Shown here: positions 16,592 through 24,210 of the stretch, piece after piece
Layout of the letters: every line of letters begins with the position of its first letter
Position numbering within the stretch: the first letter of the stretch is position 1
Assembly (NCBI GenBank): GCA_023437745.1
Contig: JAEZFI010000011.1
Span: 1-24,990, forward strand
Length of the DNA: 24,990 nt
Origin: Actinomycetes bacterium
Lineage (GTDB): Bacteria; Actinomycetota; Acidimicrobiia; Acidimicrobiales; Microtrichaceae
Reading direction: 5' to 3'
Notes under the pieces: model-generated
The model's database searches: none
Told to the model about the DNA's origin: nothing
Seen by the model: only the letters and a program-made list of their open reading frames with translations
Program-made: the position numbers and the translations under genes

Positions 16592-16614
16592 CCCGGCCTC
16601 GTAGTGTGGCCGGG
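16592..16614 (+). promoter_or_regulatory. Inverted repeat enclosing the obgE -10 box
   Basis: CCCGGCC (16592-16598) and GGCCGGG (16608-16614) are perfect 7-bp inverted arms. The 9 bases between them contain TAGTGT (16602-16607), a TANNNT -10 box ending 6 bases before the GTG start of obgE. The arrangement could be a terminator for the pilin cassette overlapping a leaderless obgE promoter, or an operator. Which one is inference. Confidence 0.45.
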
Positions 16615-17900
16615 TGTCCAACTTCGTCGACGAGTGCGCCATCTGCGTGAGAGGTGGTGACGGCGGCGCCGGCTGCGTGTCGTTCCGGCGTGAAGCCCAC
16701 ACGCCCAAGGGCGGACCCGACGGCGGCGACGGGGGTGGCGGCGGCGACGTCTGGCTGGTCGCCGACCACAACGTGGCGTCCCTGCTGAGCTTCCGCGACC
16801 ACCCGCACCGGACGGCCCCCTCGGGGACCCACGGCCAGGGCAAGGGCAAGCACGGCGCCGCGGGGCAGACCCTCGAGGTCTTCGTCCCCGAGGGCACCGT
16901 CGTGAAGGACCGCGACGGCTCGGTGCTCGCCGACCTCGTGCGGCACGGCGACCGCTGGCTCGCGTCGCCGGGCGGCGAGGGCGGGAAGGGCAACGCCCGC
17001 TTCCTGTCGAACCGGCGCCGCATCCCCAACTTCGCCGAGCAGGGCGAGCACATCGCCGAGCGCTGGCTCACCTTGGAGCTGAAGCTGATGGCGGACGTGG
17101 CGCTGGTCGGCTTCCCGAACGTCGGCAAGTCGACGCTCATCAGCCGGCTGTCGGCGGCCCGCCCGAAGATCGCGGACTACCCGTTCACCACCCTGGAGCC
17201 GCAGCTCGGGGTGGTCCGCATGCCGGACGGCTTCGAGTTCGTGATGGCCGACATCCCCGGCCTCATCGAGGGTGCGGCGGAGGGCAAGGGGCTGGGCCAC
17301 CGCTTCCTGCGGCACATCGAGCGGGCGCGCGTCCTGCTGATGGTGCTCGACACCGCGATGCTCGACGGGAGGACGCCCGACGAGCAGGAGGAGGTGCTGC
17401 TCGACGAGCTGGAGCGCTACCGGCCCGAGCTCCTGGACCGGCCTCGCCTGAGGATGCTGTCGCGGCTCGACCTCGCCGGTGACGAGCTGCACGTCGAACC
17501 GGACGAGTCGACCTTCGCCGCCTCGGCGGTGACGGGCAAGGGCATCGACCAGCTGCGCGGCGCGCTCGCGGCGACCGTCGCCGCGGCCCGCAACGAGGTC
17601 ACACCCGACGAGAGCTACGTGGTGCACCGCCCCGTCCCCGAGGGCATCCGGATCGAGCGGGGCCTCGACGGGGCGTTCGAGGTGATCGGCCGGGAGGCGC
17701 GTCGCGCCGTGGCCTTCAACGACATGACCAACCCCGACGCGCTCGACGAGGCCCACCGCCGGCTCTCGTCGCTCGGCGTCAACCGGGCACTCGCCCGTGC
17801 GGGGTGCCGCAACGGGGACGTGGTCCGCATCGGCGACCTCGAGTTCGCGTACGAGGGCGGCGACGAGCTGAACGTGGAGACGGGGAGCAACTGGTCGTGA
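16614..17900 (+). CDS. obgE: GTPase ObgE/CgtA
   Basis: Essential ribosome-assembly GTPase linked to 50S maturation and stress response. 428 residues. The Obg glycine-rich domain spans about 2-158 (VRGGDGGAGCVSFRRE; PKGGPDGGDGGGGGDV). The G domain follows: P-loop GFPNVGKST with Lys172, switch I DYPFTTLEPQLGVV, and G3 DIPGLIEGAAEGKGLG. G5 is SAVTGKG. The C-terminal OCT domain is at about 325-415 (EGIRIERGLDGAFEVIG). The guanine-specificity G4 motif, normally NKxD, reads Ser283-Arg-Leu-Asp286, so only the Asp is kept. GTG 16614 gives the canonical FVDE N-terminus. Its stop overlaps proB as GTGA. Confidence 0.95.
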   Translation: MSNFVDECAICVRGGDGGAGCVSFRREAHTPKGGPDGGDGGGGGDVWLVADHNVASLLSFRDHPHRTAPSGTHGQGKGKHGAAGQTLEVFVPEGTVVKDRDGSVLADLVRHGDRWLASPGGEGGKGNARFLSNRRRIPNFAEQGEHIAERWLTLELKLMADVALVGFPNVGKSTLISRLSAARPKIADYPFTTLEPQLGVVRMPDGFEFVMADIPGLIEGAAEGKGLGHRFLRHIERARVLLMVLDTAMLDGRTPDEQEEVLLDELERYRPELLDRPRLRMLSRLDLAGDELHVEPDESTFAASAVTGKGIDQLRGALAATVAAARNEVTPDESYVVHRPVPEGIRIERGLDGAFEVIGREARRAVAFNDMTNPDALDEAHRRLSSLGVNRALARAGCRNGDVVRIGDLEFAYEGGDELNVETGSNWS

Positions 17901-18967
17901 TCGTGGTGGTGAAGGTCGGCACGTCGTCGATCACCGACGACGACGGGGCCATCGACCGGGCCGCGGTCGAGCAGCTCTGCGCCCAGATCGTCGCGGCGCG
18001 AGCCGACGGCCACGAGGTGGTGCTGGTGTCCTCGGGGGCGATCGCAGCGGGTCTCCCCGCGCTCGGCCTCTCCGCTCGCCGGCGTCCCAAGGACGCGATC
18101 ACGCTGCAGGCCATCTCGGCGGTCGGCCAGGCACGGCTGATGCAGGTGTACCGCGAGGTGCTCGACGACCTGGACGGCGACACCGTGCCGGGCCAGGTGC
18201 TGCTCGCTCCCACCGACTTCGTGAGCCGCCAGCAGTACCTCCACGCGCGGTCCACGCTCGGCAAGCTGCTCGAGCTGGGCGCGCTGCCCATCGTGAACGA
18301 GAACGACGCGGTGGCCGACGACGAGATCCGCTACGGCGACAACGACCGCATCGCCGCGCTCGTCGCGCAGCTGGTCGGCGCCGAGCTGCTGGTGCTCCTC
18401 ACCGACGCCGAGGGTGTGTTCACGGCCGACCCGCGCCTCGACGCCACGGCGTCGCTGATCGAGGAGATCGTGGAAGTCGACCACGACCACGAGGCCGCCG
18501 CAGGTGGGTCGGGCTCCAACCGGGGGAGCGGCGGCATGGCCACCAAGATCGCGGCCGCCAAGATCGCTGCCTGGTCCGGCGTCCGCACGGTCATCGCCTC
18601 GGCAGGTCGTGAGCGGGTCCTCGCCGACGCCATCGACGGGCGGAGCGGCGTCGGGACGGTGGTCCTGCCGCGCGACCAGCGTCTGTCCGCGCGAAAGGTC
18701 TGGATCGCGTTCGCCGTGGGGTCATCGGGCGCGCTCTGCGTGGACGACGGCGCCCGCCGTGCGCTGGAGCAGGGTGGCGGCTCGCTCCTCGCCGCGGGCG
18801 TCACCGAGGTCGAGGGTGGGTTCGACGAGGGCGACGCGGTCGAGATCTGCGGGTCCGACGGGCGTCCGTTCGCCAAGGGTCGGGTGCGCTACGACGCCGC
18901 AACGCTGCGCTCGGGCAGCGTCGGTGGCGTCGTCGTCCACCGCGACGACCTCGTCGTGCTGCCGTAA
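17897..18967 (+). CDS. proB: Glutamate 5-kinase
   Basis: Phosphorylates glutamate in the first step of proline biosynthesis. 356 residues: an amino acid kinase domain at about 1-255 (VVKVGTSSIT; VLVSSGAIAAG; LPIVNENDAV; RYGDNDRIAALVAQL; LLTDAEGVFTADPR; GSGGMATKIAAAKIA) and a C-terminal PUA domain at about 270-356. The GTG 17897 start overlaps the obgE stop by 4 bases and has GGGGAG about 9 bases upstream; upstream in-frame codons lie inside obgE. obgE-proB is a frequent actinobacterial pair. proA is not adjacent: the next genes are on the opposite strand. Confidence 0.95.
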   Translation: MIVVVKVGTSSITDDDGAIDRAAVEQLCAQIVAARADGHEVVLVSSGAIAAGLPALGLSARRRPKDAITLQAISAVGQARLMQVYREVLDDLDGDTVPGQVLLAPTDFVSRQQYLHARSTLGKLLELGALPIVNENDAVADDEIRYGDNDRIAALVAQLVGAELLVLLTDAEGVFTADPRLDATASLIEEIVEVDHDHEAAAGGSGSNRGSGGMATKIAAAKIAAWSGVRTVIASAGRERVLADAIDGRSGVGTVVLPRDQRLSARKVWIAFAVGSSGALCVDDGARRALEQGGGSLLAAGVTEVEGGFDEGDAVEICGSDGRPFAKGRVRYDAATLRSGSVGGVVVHRDDLVVLP

Positions 18968-18971
18968 CCCA

Positions 18972-19102
18972 CGCACGCAGCGTCGACGGTCGGTCACACG
19001 TGCGTCCGGCGCACGCAGCGTCGACAGTCGACGGAAGCTGCGTGCACGCTCGGTCGACTGTCGGTCACACGTGCGTGCGGCGCACGCTGGATCGACGGTC
19101 GG
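18972..19102. repeat. Intergenic repeat cluster between proB and pspA
   Basis: A GCACGC(A/T)GC-TCGAC-GTCG unit occurs three times in direct orientation (about 18974, 19011 and 19082), plus a partial inverted copy (GCTGCGTGC near 19037 and GTCGACTGTCGG near 19053). A second unit, TCGGTCACACGTGCGT-CGG, occurs at 18990 and 19061, so about 38 bases are repeated with a 71-base period. Each of these carries CGTGCG/CGCACG, a 6-bp stem with a 5-base loop. The region fills the whole gap between converging genes. It may act as a bidirectional terminator, but the repeat structure exceeds what a terminator needs. Confidence 0.7.
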
Positions 19103-19103
19103 A

Positions 19104-19934
19104 TCAGGGCGCGGGGGTCTCGCCGACGCCGGGATCGGTGGCCGAGGCGGGCTCGGCGCCCGTCGCCGGGGTCGCCGTCGGCGCCGCGGTCGCCTCCGCG
19201 GCAGGAGCCTCGGTGGCGATGCCGAGCTGGCTGCGGATCTGCTCGAGCCGCGCCTGCGCCTCGACGTTCATCGCGGCGTGCTCGACCTCGAGCATCCGCG
19301 CCTCGACGCCCGAGCCCTCCAGCTCGCCGGCGGCCTGCGCCTTCGCGTAGCGGCCCTCGATCTTCTTCCGCACCTCGTCGAGCGTCGGCACGTCCTGACC
19401 GACGGTCTCGGACAGCGACGACATCGTCACGTTGAGCTGCTCCTGCATCTTCGCCTGGTCGAGCTGGCTCAGGAGCTTCTGCTGCTCGGACAGCTTCTTC
19501 TGCAGCATGGCGCTGTTCTGCGCGACGGCCGCCTTCGCCTGATCGGACGCCTGCGCGCTCTGGAGCGACAGCGTCTTGAGGGACTCGACCTCGGCCTCGA
19601 GGGCGATCAGCCGGTTGGCGAAGGCCTCCGCCGCGTGGGTGAACTCCTCGAGCTTCGCCTGGTCGCCCTTCTTCGCCGCTTCGTCGGCCATCAACACCGC
19701 CTGGCGTGCGTTGGTGTTGACCTTCGTCAGCTCGTCCATCTTCTGGTTGAGCTGCATCTCGGTCGTCTTCTGGTTGGCGATGACGTTGGCCGCCTGCTCC
19801 TTGAGGCGGCGATGCTGCTCCTGCGCCTCGATGATCGCCTGCTCCAGCTGGACCTTCGGGTCGGCCTTCTCGTTGAACGACGACGAGAGCTTGGCTCCGA
19901 GGTACTTCCACCACCGCTTCAGGGTCTTCAGCAT
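19104..19934 (-). CDS. pspA: PspA/IM30 family membrane-stress protein
   Basis: ESCRT-III-like protein of the PspA/Vipp1 family that binds and stabilises the inner membrane under envelope stress. 276 residues. The N-terminus is amphipathic and aromatic (RWWKYLGAKLSSSF, about 7-20), then a long coiled coil runs from about 25 to 235, rich in Gln/Lys/Glu (PKVQLEQAIIEAQEQHRRLKEQAANVIA). The last 35 or so residues are an Ala/Thr/Pro-rich low-complexity tail not typical of the family core. It is the last gene of the minus-strand run, 9 bases after murJ. There is no Shine-Dalgarno sequence before ATG 19934; a TAGGCT box 6 bases upstream may give its own leaderless transcript. Confidence 0.9.
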   Translation of the reverse strand: MLKTLKRWWKYLGAKLSSSFNEKADPKVQLEQAIIEAQEQHRRLKEQAANVIANQKTTEMQLNQKMDELTKVNTNARQAVLMADEAAKKGDQAKLEEFTHAAEAFANRLIALEAEVESLKTLSLQSAQASDQAKAAVAQNSAMLQKKLSEQQKLLSQLDQAKMQEQLNVTMSSLSETVGQDVPTLDEVRKKIEGRYAKAQAAGELEGSGVEARMLEVEHAAMNVEAQARLEQIRSQLGIATEAPAAEATAAPTATPATGAEPASATDPGVGETPAP

Positions 19935-19940
19935 CGCGTC

Positions 19941-19946
19941 AGCCTA
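19941..19946 (-). promoter_or_regulatory. Possible -10 box (TAGGCT) for pspA, overlapping the murJ stop
   Basis: On the minus strand TAGGCT is followed by 6 bases and ATG 19934, the same geometry as the obgE box. Its first three bases are the murJ stop codon, so the match could be chance; this is the weakest member of the set. Confidence 0.25.
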
Positions 19947-21578
19947 CGGTGTGGGCGGCCGGCGCCGCGGTCGATCGTCGGGCCCGTCGGTGGGCCGCTC
20001 CGCGAGGCTGCGGAACCGGTCCACGATCGGCTCGAACCCTTCGATCCGCAGCACCACGATCGCTGCGAGCCAGGCAGCGACGCCGACGAGCCCGGTCGTC
20101 GCGACGTCGACGAAGGGCCGGTCGTCGAACGACGATCCGCCGACGAGCTGCACCAGCACCATGGCCACGATCGACGTCGCGGACGCCGCGGCGATGCGTC
20201 CTGCGAGCGGCAGCCAGGTCCTGTCGAGGATGCCCGGGACGCGGCGCGACACGACGTAGAGGGAGCCGGCCGCCGCCAGCGTGTAGGCGATCGAGAAGGC
20301 AAGTCCCAGCCCGCGCTCCGCGCTGCCGATCAGGACCAGCGCGAAGAGGATGTTGGCGAGGTTCTCGCCGGCGTTCAGCAGGAACGGTGTCTTGGTGTCG
20401 CGGCGGGCGTAGAAGACCCGCAGCGCGTAGAGGTACATCGAGAACCCGGGGAGGCCCAACGCCATCGTCACGATGGTCCCCCCGGTCCGTGCGGTGTCCT
20501 CCGCGTCGAACAGGCCGCGCTGGAGGACCAGCTCGACGAGGTCGTGACCCAGGAGCATCAGCGCGGCGGCGGCCGGGATCATCACCGCGAGCAGCATCGA
20601 CCCGCCCTCGCGGAACCGCCGGAGCAGCAGCGGGCCGTCACCCGCCTGCGCGGCGCGGGCCAGCTCCGGCGTGGTCGACGTCATGATCGAGACGGCGAGC
20701 AGCCCGTGGGGGAGCTGGAAGAAGATGAAGGCCGTCTGGTACGCCGTGATGGCACCGGCGTCGAGGCCGCTGGCGAGGCGCAGGACCACCAGCAGCGCGA
20801 CCTGGTTGGCGACGACGTAGCCGATGGTCCAGCTGCCGAGCCGCATGATCTCCCGGAGGGCCGGGTCGCGGAACCTCGGGCGCCACCGCAACCGGATGTC
20901 CGAGCCGCGGACGCCCCACGCGACGAGGAACGCCATCGCCGCCACGCCCGCCGTCGTCCCGAGTCCGAGCAGGGCGAGGGTGGGTCGGTTGGTCAGGTCC
21001 TTCCCGGCGGCACCTGCGGTCAGCGGCACCGCGAGCACGGCCACGATCGTGACCACGTTCGTGGCCACGGGCGCGTAGGCAGCCATGGCGAACCGGCGTC
21101 TCGCGTGCAGCAGTGCGGTCCCGAGGGACGTGACGCCGTAGAAGAGGATCTGCGGGACGAGGAGGTAGAGGAGCGGCTCGGCGACCGACGTGCGCGTCGC
21201 TGCTCCTTCGCCGCCCGACGGGAAGAGGTCGAGGAAGAGCGGCGAGCACAGCACGGCCACGACGGTGATCACGGTGAGGACGACGAGCCCGACGCTGGTG
21301 ATCACCGAGGCGCGCTCGTCCGCGTCGTCCTGGGTCTCGCCCTGGTGCGGCACGAACATGGGCACGAGGGTCGACGACAGGACACCGCCGAGGACCAGCT
21401 CGTAGAGGAGGTTGGGGGCCGTGTTCGCCAGGTTGTACCCGTCGGACACGGCACCCTGGCCGAGTGCCCAGGCGAGGGCCACGACGCGGCCGAGCCCGGT
21501 GACCCGGCTCAACGCGGTGCCGATGGCGGGGGAGAGGCTCGCCCTCAGCAGCGAGCGCTCCTCGGTGGTCGCCGTCAC
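19944..21578 (-). CDS. murJ: Lipid II flippase MurJ
   Basis: MOP-superfamily flippase that moves lipid II across the membrane for peptidoglycan synthesis. 544 residues with about fourteen hydrophobic segments. Family features include ALSRVTGLGRVVALAWALG near the N-terminus, NLLYELVLGGVLSSTLVPMF near 55-75, a QILFYGV segment, YQTAFIFFQLPHGLLAVSI in the middle, and ALRVFYARRDTKTPF in the C-terminal half. The start is GTG 21578 within a GTGA overlap with the preceding gene's stop; the frame remains open further upstream, where it only shadows that gene. The C-terminal 25 residues are hydrophilic and Arg/Pro-rich. Confidence 0.93.
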   Translation of the reverse strand: MTATTEERSLLRASLSPAIGTALSRVTGLGRVVALAWALGQGAVSDGYNLANTAPNLLYELVLGGVLSSTLVPMFVPHQGETQDDADERASVITSVGLVVLTVITVVAVLCSPLFLDLFPSGGEGAATRTSVAEPLLYLLVPQILFYGVTSLGTALLHARRRFAMAAYAPVATNVVTIVAVLAVPLTAGAAGKDLTNRPTLALLGLGTTAGVAAMAFLVAWGVRGSDIRLRWRPRFRDPALREIMRLGSWTIGYVVANQVALLVVLRLASGLDAGAITAYQTAFIFFQLPHGLLAVSIMTSTTPELARAAQAGDGPLLLRRFREGGSMLLAVMIPAAAALMLLGHDLVELVLQRGLFDAEDTARTGGTIVTMALGLPGFSMYLYALRVFYARRDTKTPFLLNAGENLANILFALVLIGSAERGLGLAFSIAYTLAAAGSLYVVSRRVPGILDRTWLPLAGRIAAASATSIVAMVLVQLVGGSSFDDRPFVDVATTGLVGVAAWLAAIVVLRIEGFEPIVDRFRSLAERPTDGPDDRPRRRPPTP

Positions 21579-22327
21579 GTGGCGGTTCCGCCGAGGGCGG
21601 AGGGGCCGTTCGTCTCCTCGATCGCCTGGCGCAGCGCCTCCATCTCCTGGGTGATGGCGGTGACGTCCTGCCCGACCTGGTCGATCTGGCCGTCGGACGC
21701 GCTGGAGACGGACAGCTCGATGCTGCGGGTGACGGCCTCGTCGAGCCGGGCGTTGAGGAGCCGGAGCCGATCGTGCGTCTCGTTGATCGTGTCGTCCATG
21801 CGCCGGGCGGTGCTCAGCTGCGCCTGCAGCGCGGCGAGCGTCTCCTCGCCGGTCGGCGTGGTGGGCGTGCCGAGCATGGCGAGCTCCCGCTCGATCTCCG
21901 GCACGACGATCCGGCGGCGGGCCTGCGACAGCGCGTGGCCGGCCTTGGCGACGGCCCAGCACTCCTCGATCCCCTCGTCGATCCCACGGCCGATGTCGGC
22001 GAGCCGTTCCTTGAGCGGGCCGGAGCGCGTGCCCCGGATCGCGTCCCAGAACTGGACGCGGGCGGCCTGCGCGTCGCGGACGAGGCGCCGCCACGGATCG
22101 TTCAGCGAGAACGGGTCGATGCGGGCACCCGCCTCGCCCCGCGGGATGGCGAGACCGACCCGGGCTGCGAGGGCCACGGCACCGCCCACGACCGCGGCGA
22201 TCGGGCCGAGCCCGGTGAGGATCCCCACGGCGATCCCTGCCCCCGTGGCCAGGATCGCGGTGGGGGAGACGATCGCGTGGGCGACCTTCGGCGTGAAGAA
22301 CCGGTCCCGCAGCGAGAGTCGGCTCAT
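21575..22327 (-). CDS. Membrane-anchored coiled-coil protein of unknown function
   Basis: 250 residues. A hydrophobic hairpin at about 16-55 (AILATGAGIAVGILTGLGPIAAVVGGAVALAA) is followed by IDPFSLNDPWRRLVRDAQAA, then a long helical region (about 85-240) with heptad-like charged/hydrophobic pattern, including GIEECWAVAKAGHALSQARRR. I have a sense of similar actinobacterial proteins without known function, but cannot name a family. ATG 22327 is preferred over the longer open frame because GGAGG lies 7 bases upstream and the extra residues are Pro/Arg/Ser-rich shadow of the VWA gene. It sits between the VWA lipoprotein (13-base gap) and murJ (4-base overlap), so it is part of the operon. Confidence 0.75.
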   Translation of the reverse strand: MSRLSLRDRFFTPKVAHAIVSPTAILATGAGIAVGILTGLGPIAAVVGGAVALAARVGLAIPRGEAGARIDPFSLNDPWRRLVRDAQAARVQFWDAIRGTRSGPLKERLADIGRGIDEGIEECWAVAKAGHALSQARRRIVVPEIERELAMLGTPTTPTGEETLAALQAQLSTARRMDDTINETHDRLRLLNARLDEAVTRSIELSVSSASDGQIDQVGQDVTAITQEMEALRQAIEETNGPSALGGTAT

Positions 22328-22340
22328 CGTCGGACCTCCA

Positions 22341-24176
22341 TCAGAAGTTGCTGACGACCTGCGCGAAGACCCGTCGGATGGCGGTGGCGTCGGTGGCGTT
22401 GTACGCAGCGCCGTTCGAGGCCTCGGCGATCGAGGCAAGTGCTGACGTGTCGGCGTCGGAGCCGTAGCTGATCGTGAACATGCGGACCGGTGTGGCGTTC
22501 TCGCCGGACGACGCGTTCCGGAGCACCTCGAGGAGGGCCTTGAGCTGGGCGGGGTCGTCCGAGGTCCTGCCGTCGTCGTTCACCCCGTCGGTGAGGAGGA
22601 TCACCGCGTTGATGCGCGCGGGGTCGTAGGCGTCGACCATCTCGCTGAAGCTGGACCGCGCCACGTCGTAGAGGGGCGTGCCGGCCACCGGCGTGAGGCC
22701 GCCGATCGAGCGGGTGAGCCGCTCCTTGTTGGGCCCGATGGCATCCACCGGCTGGAGGTCGAGGAACGACTGGTCGGCCGCCGGTCCGAGCTGCGTCGAG
22801 AAGACCCGCAGCCCCACGCCGTCGTCGGACTTGAACTCGTCGAGCGCCTCGACGGCGGCGTCCTTCGCCAGGTCGAGCTTGGTCTGGTAGTCGTCGGTCC
22901 CCGCTGCGTCGCCCATGGACCCGGAGACGTCCATGACCAGGAGCACCCGGGCGGACTTGCGGTTGGTCGCCCACTGGTCGAGCAACCCGACCATGACCTC
23001 GGGCGCCGGCACGTCGAGCAGGGTCTGCGGTTGATCCGGATCGACCCCGTTCCTCCTGACGATGGGATCGCTCACGCCGACCGAGGGGTTGCCCGGTCGG
23101 AAGCCGTAGGCCAGCACCTTCTTCTGGTTCGCGGGCTCCTGCACGAAGCGCTCGAACGACGTGGCGGCGGCACGCTCGTCGTCGGACACCCAGTCGGCGT
23201 CGAGCACGAAGAACGGGTTGTCGCTGAAGAGCGTGCCCTCGCTCGGATAGATCGACACCAGCTTGATGCGGGGCGGGCGAGGCTCCTCACCGGGCTGGAG
23301 CACGCCGTCGGGATTGCCGAGGTTGTAGTCGATCACCGACTTCTCCTCGACGGCGACCGCCGACGCGTACGTCAGCGCGGTGCCCCGGCGATCGGCCCGG
23401 AACCAGTTGTTCAGGAACGTCATCGTGATGTCGCCGTAGTGCACCACCGACGACTCGATGCGCGAGTTGAAGTCCACGACGGTCGGGTTCGTGAGGTCCT
23501 CCGCGCTGAGGCCGGTGGTCTTGCCGGCCGCGGCGTAGGTCTGCGCGATCAACGCCGAGAGACCGCTCGTGGAGAAGTTCGGGTTGGTCTTGCCGAGGCG
23601 GAACGGGCCCCACTCCGGATGGCCGTGGGATGCCCAGCCGTTCGGGTCGGTCGCCAGCGCGGCGATGTCGGCGAACCCGATCGGCTTGTCGGGCCACCCC
23701 AGCGCCGCCGCCATCGGCTCGGGCATGGCGATGACCAACGGCGTGAGCATGAAGGGCTGGGCGTCGGAGGGCGCCATGGGCGCTCGTCCGCGGCTCGCCA
23801 GCCGCTGGTTGAGCACGGCGCCCCACGAGCTGGCGGCGGGTGACCAGATCACCGGCCGCGGTCCGTCGGCCGTCTCGTCCCAACCCTCGGCGAGGAGCGT
23901 GGCGGCACCGCCCGACGACTTCACCTGCGGGCGGGCGAAGATGCACCGGCCCGACGGCGTCGTGACGCGCTGCTCGTTGAAGTCGTCGGAGAGCGCCTCG
24001 AGCAGCTGGATCTTCTCGGACGACACCGAGATGTCGAGTGCCACGCAGTCGCCCGGATCCTCGAAGCCCGAGGCGGGACCGCCGGTCGCGACCTTGTCGC
24101 CGCCACCCGAGCACGCCGCAGCGCTCAGCGCGACGGCGAGGAGGACGGCGATCCGGCGGGGGTTCGGGTTCCTCAT
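22341..24176 (-). CDS. Lipoprotein with solute-binding-like domain and VWA domain
   Basis: 611-residue exported protein. The signal peptide ends in lipobox LSAAAC with Cys22 as the lipidation site. Residues about 45-385 resemble a type 2 periplasmic binding protein (VIWSPAASSWGAVLNQRLA; PLVIAMPEPMAAALGWP; PNFSTSGLSALIAQTYAAAG; PFFVLDADWVSDDERAAATSF). Residues about 408-611 form a VWA domain with MIDAS DVSGSMG (Asp416, Ser418, Ser420), a conserved Thr in GLTPVAGTPLYD, and LLTDGVND. AGGAG lies 5 bases before ATG 24176. This architecture is known in actinobacteria, but its ligand and role are not. The neighbours are another binding-protein-like gene upstream and a coiled-coil membrane protein downstream. 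Confidence 0.88.
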   Translation of the reverse strand: MRNPNPRRIAVLLAVALSAAACSGGGDKVATGGPASGFEDPGDCVALDISVSSEKIQLLEALSDDFNEQRVTTPSGRCIFARPQVKSSGGAATLLAEGWDETADGPRPVIWSPAASSWGAVLNQRLASRGRAPMAPSDAQPFMLTPLVIAMPEPMAAALGWPDKPIGFADIAALATDPNGWASHGHPEWGPFRLGKTNPNFSTSGLSALIAQTYAAAGKTTGLSAEDLTNPTVVDFNSRIESSVVHYGDITMTFLNNWFRADRRGTALTYASAVAVEEKSVIDYNLGNPDGVLQPGEEPRPPRIKLVSIYPSEGTLFSDNPFFVLDADWVSDDERAAATSFERFVQEPANQKKVLAYGFRPGNPSVGVSDPIVRRNGVDPDQPQTLLDVPAPEVMVGLLDQWATNRKSARVLLVMDVSGSMGDAAGTDDYQTKLDLAKDAAVEALDEFKSDDGVGLRVFSTQLGPAADQSFLDLQPVDAIGPNKERLTRSIGGLTPVAGTPLYDVARSSFSEMVDAYDPARINAVILLTDGVNDDGRTSDDPAQLKALLEVLRNASSGENATPVRMFTISYGSDADTSALASIAEASNGAAYNATDATAIRRVFAQVVSNF

Positions 24177-24210
24177 CGAGGCTCCTGGGTGGCAGGGAGG
24201 GGCAGGTCGG

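Noticed and set aside
18504..22445. Plus-strand open frame of 1313 codons across pspA and murJ
   Set aside because: It is antisense to two clear families, its product is Arg/Gly/His-rich low-complexity sequence, and it starts inside proB; it is a GC-skewed shadow frame.
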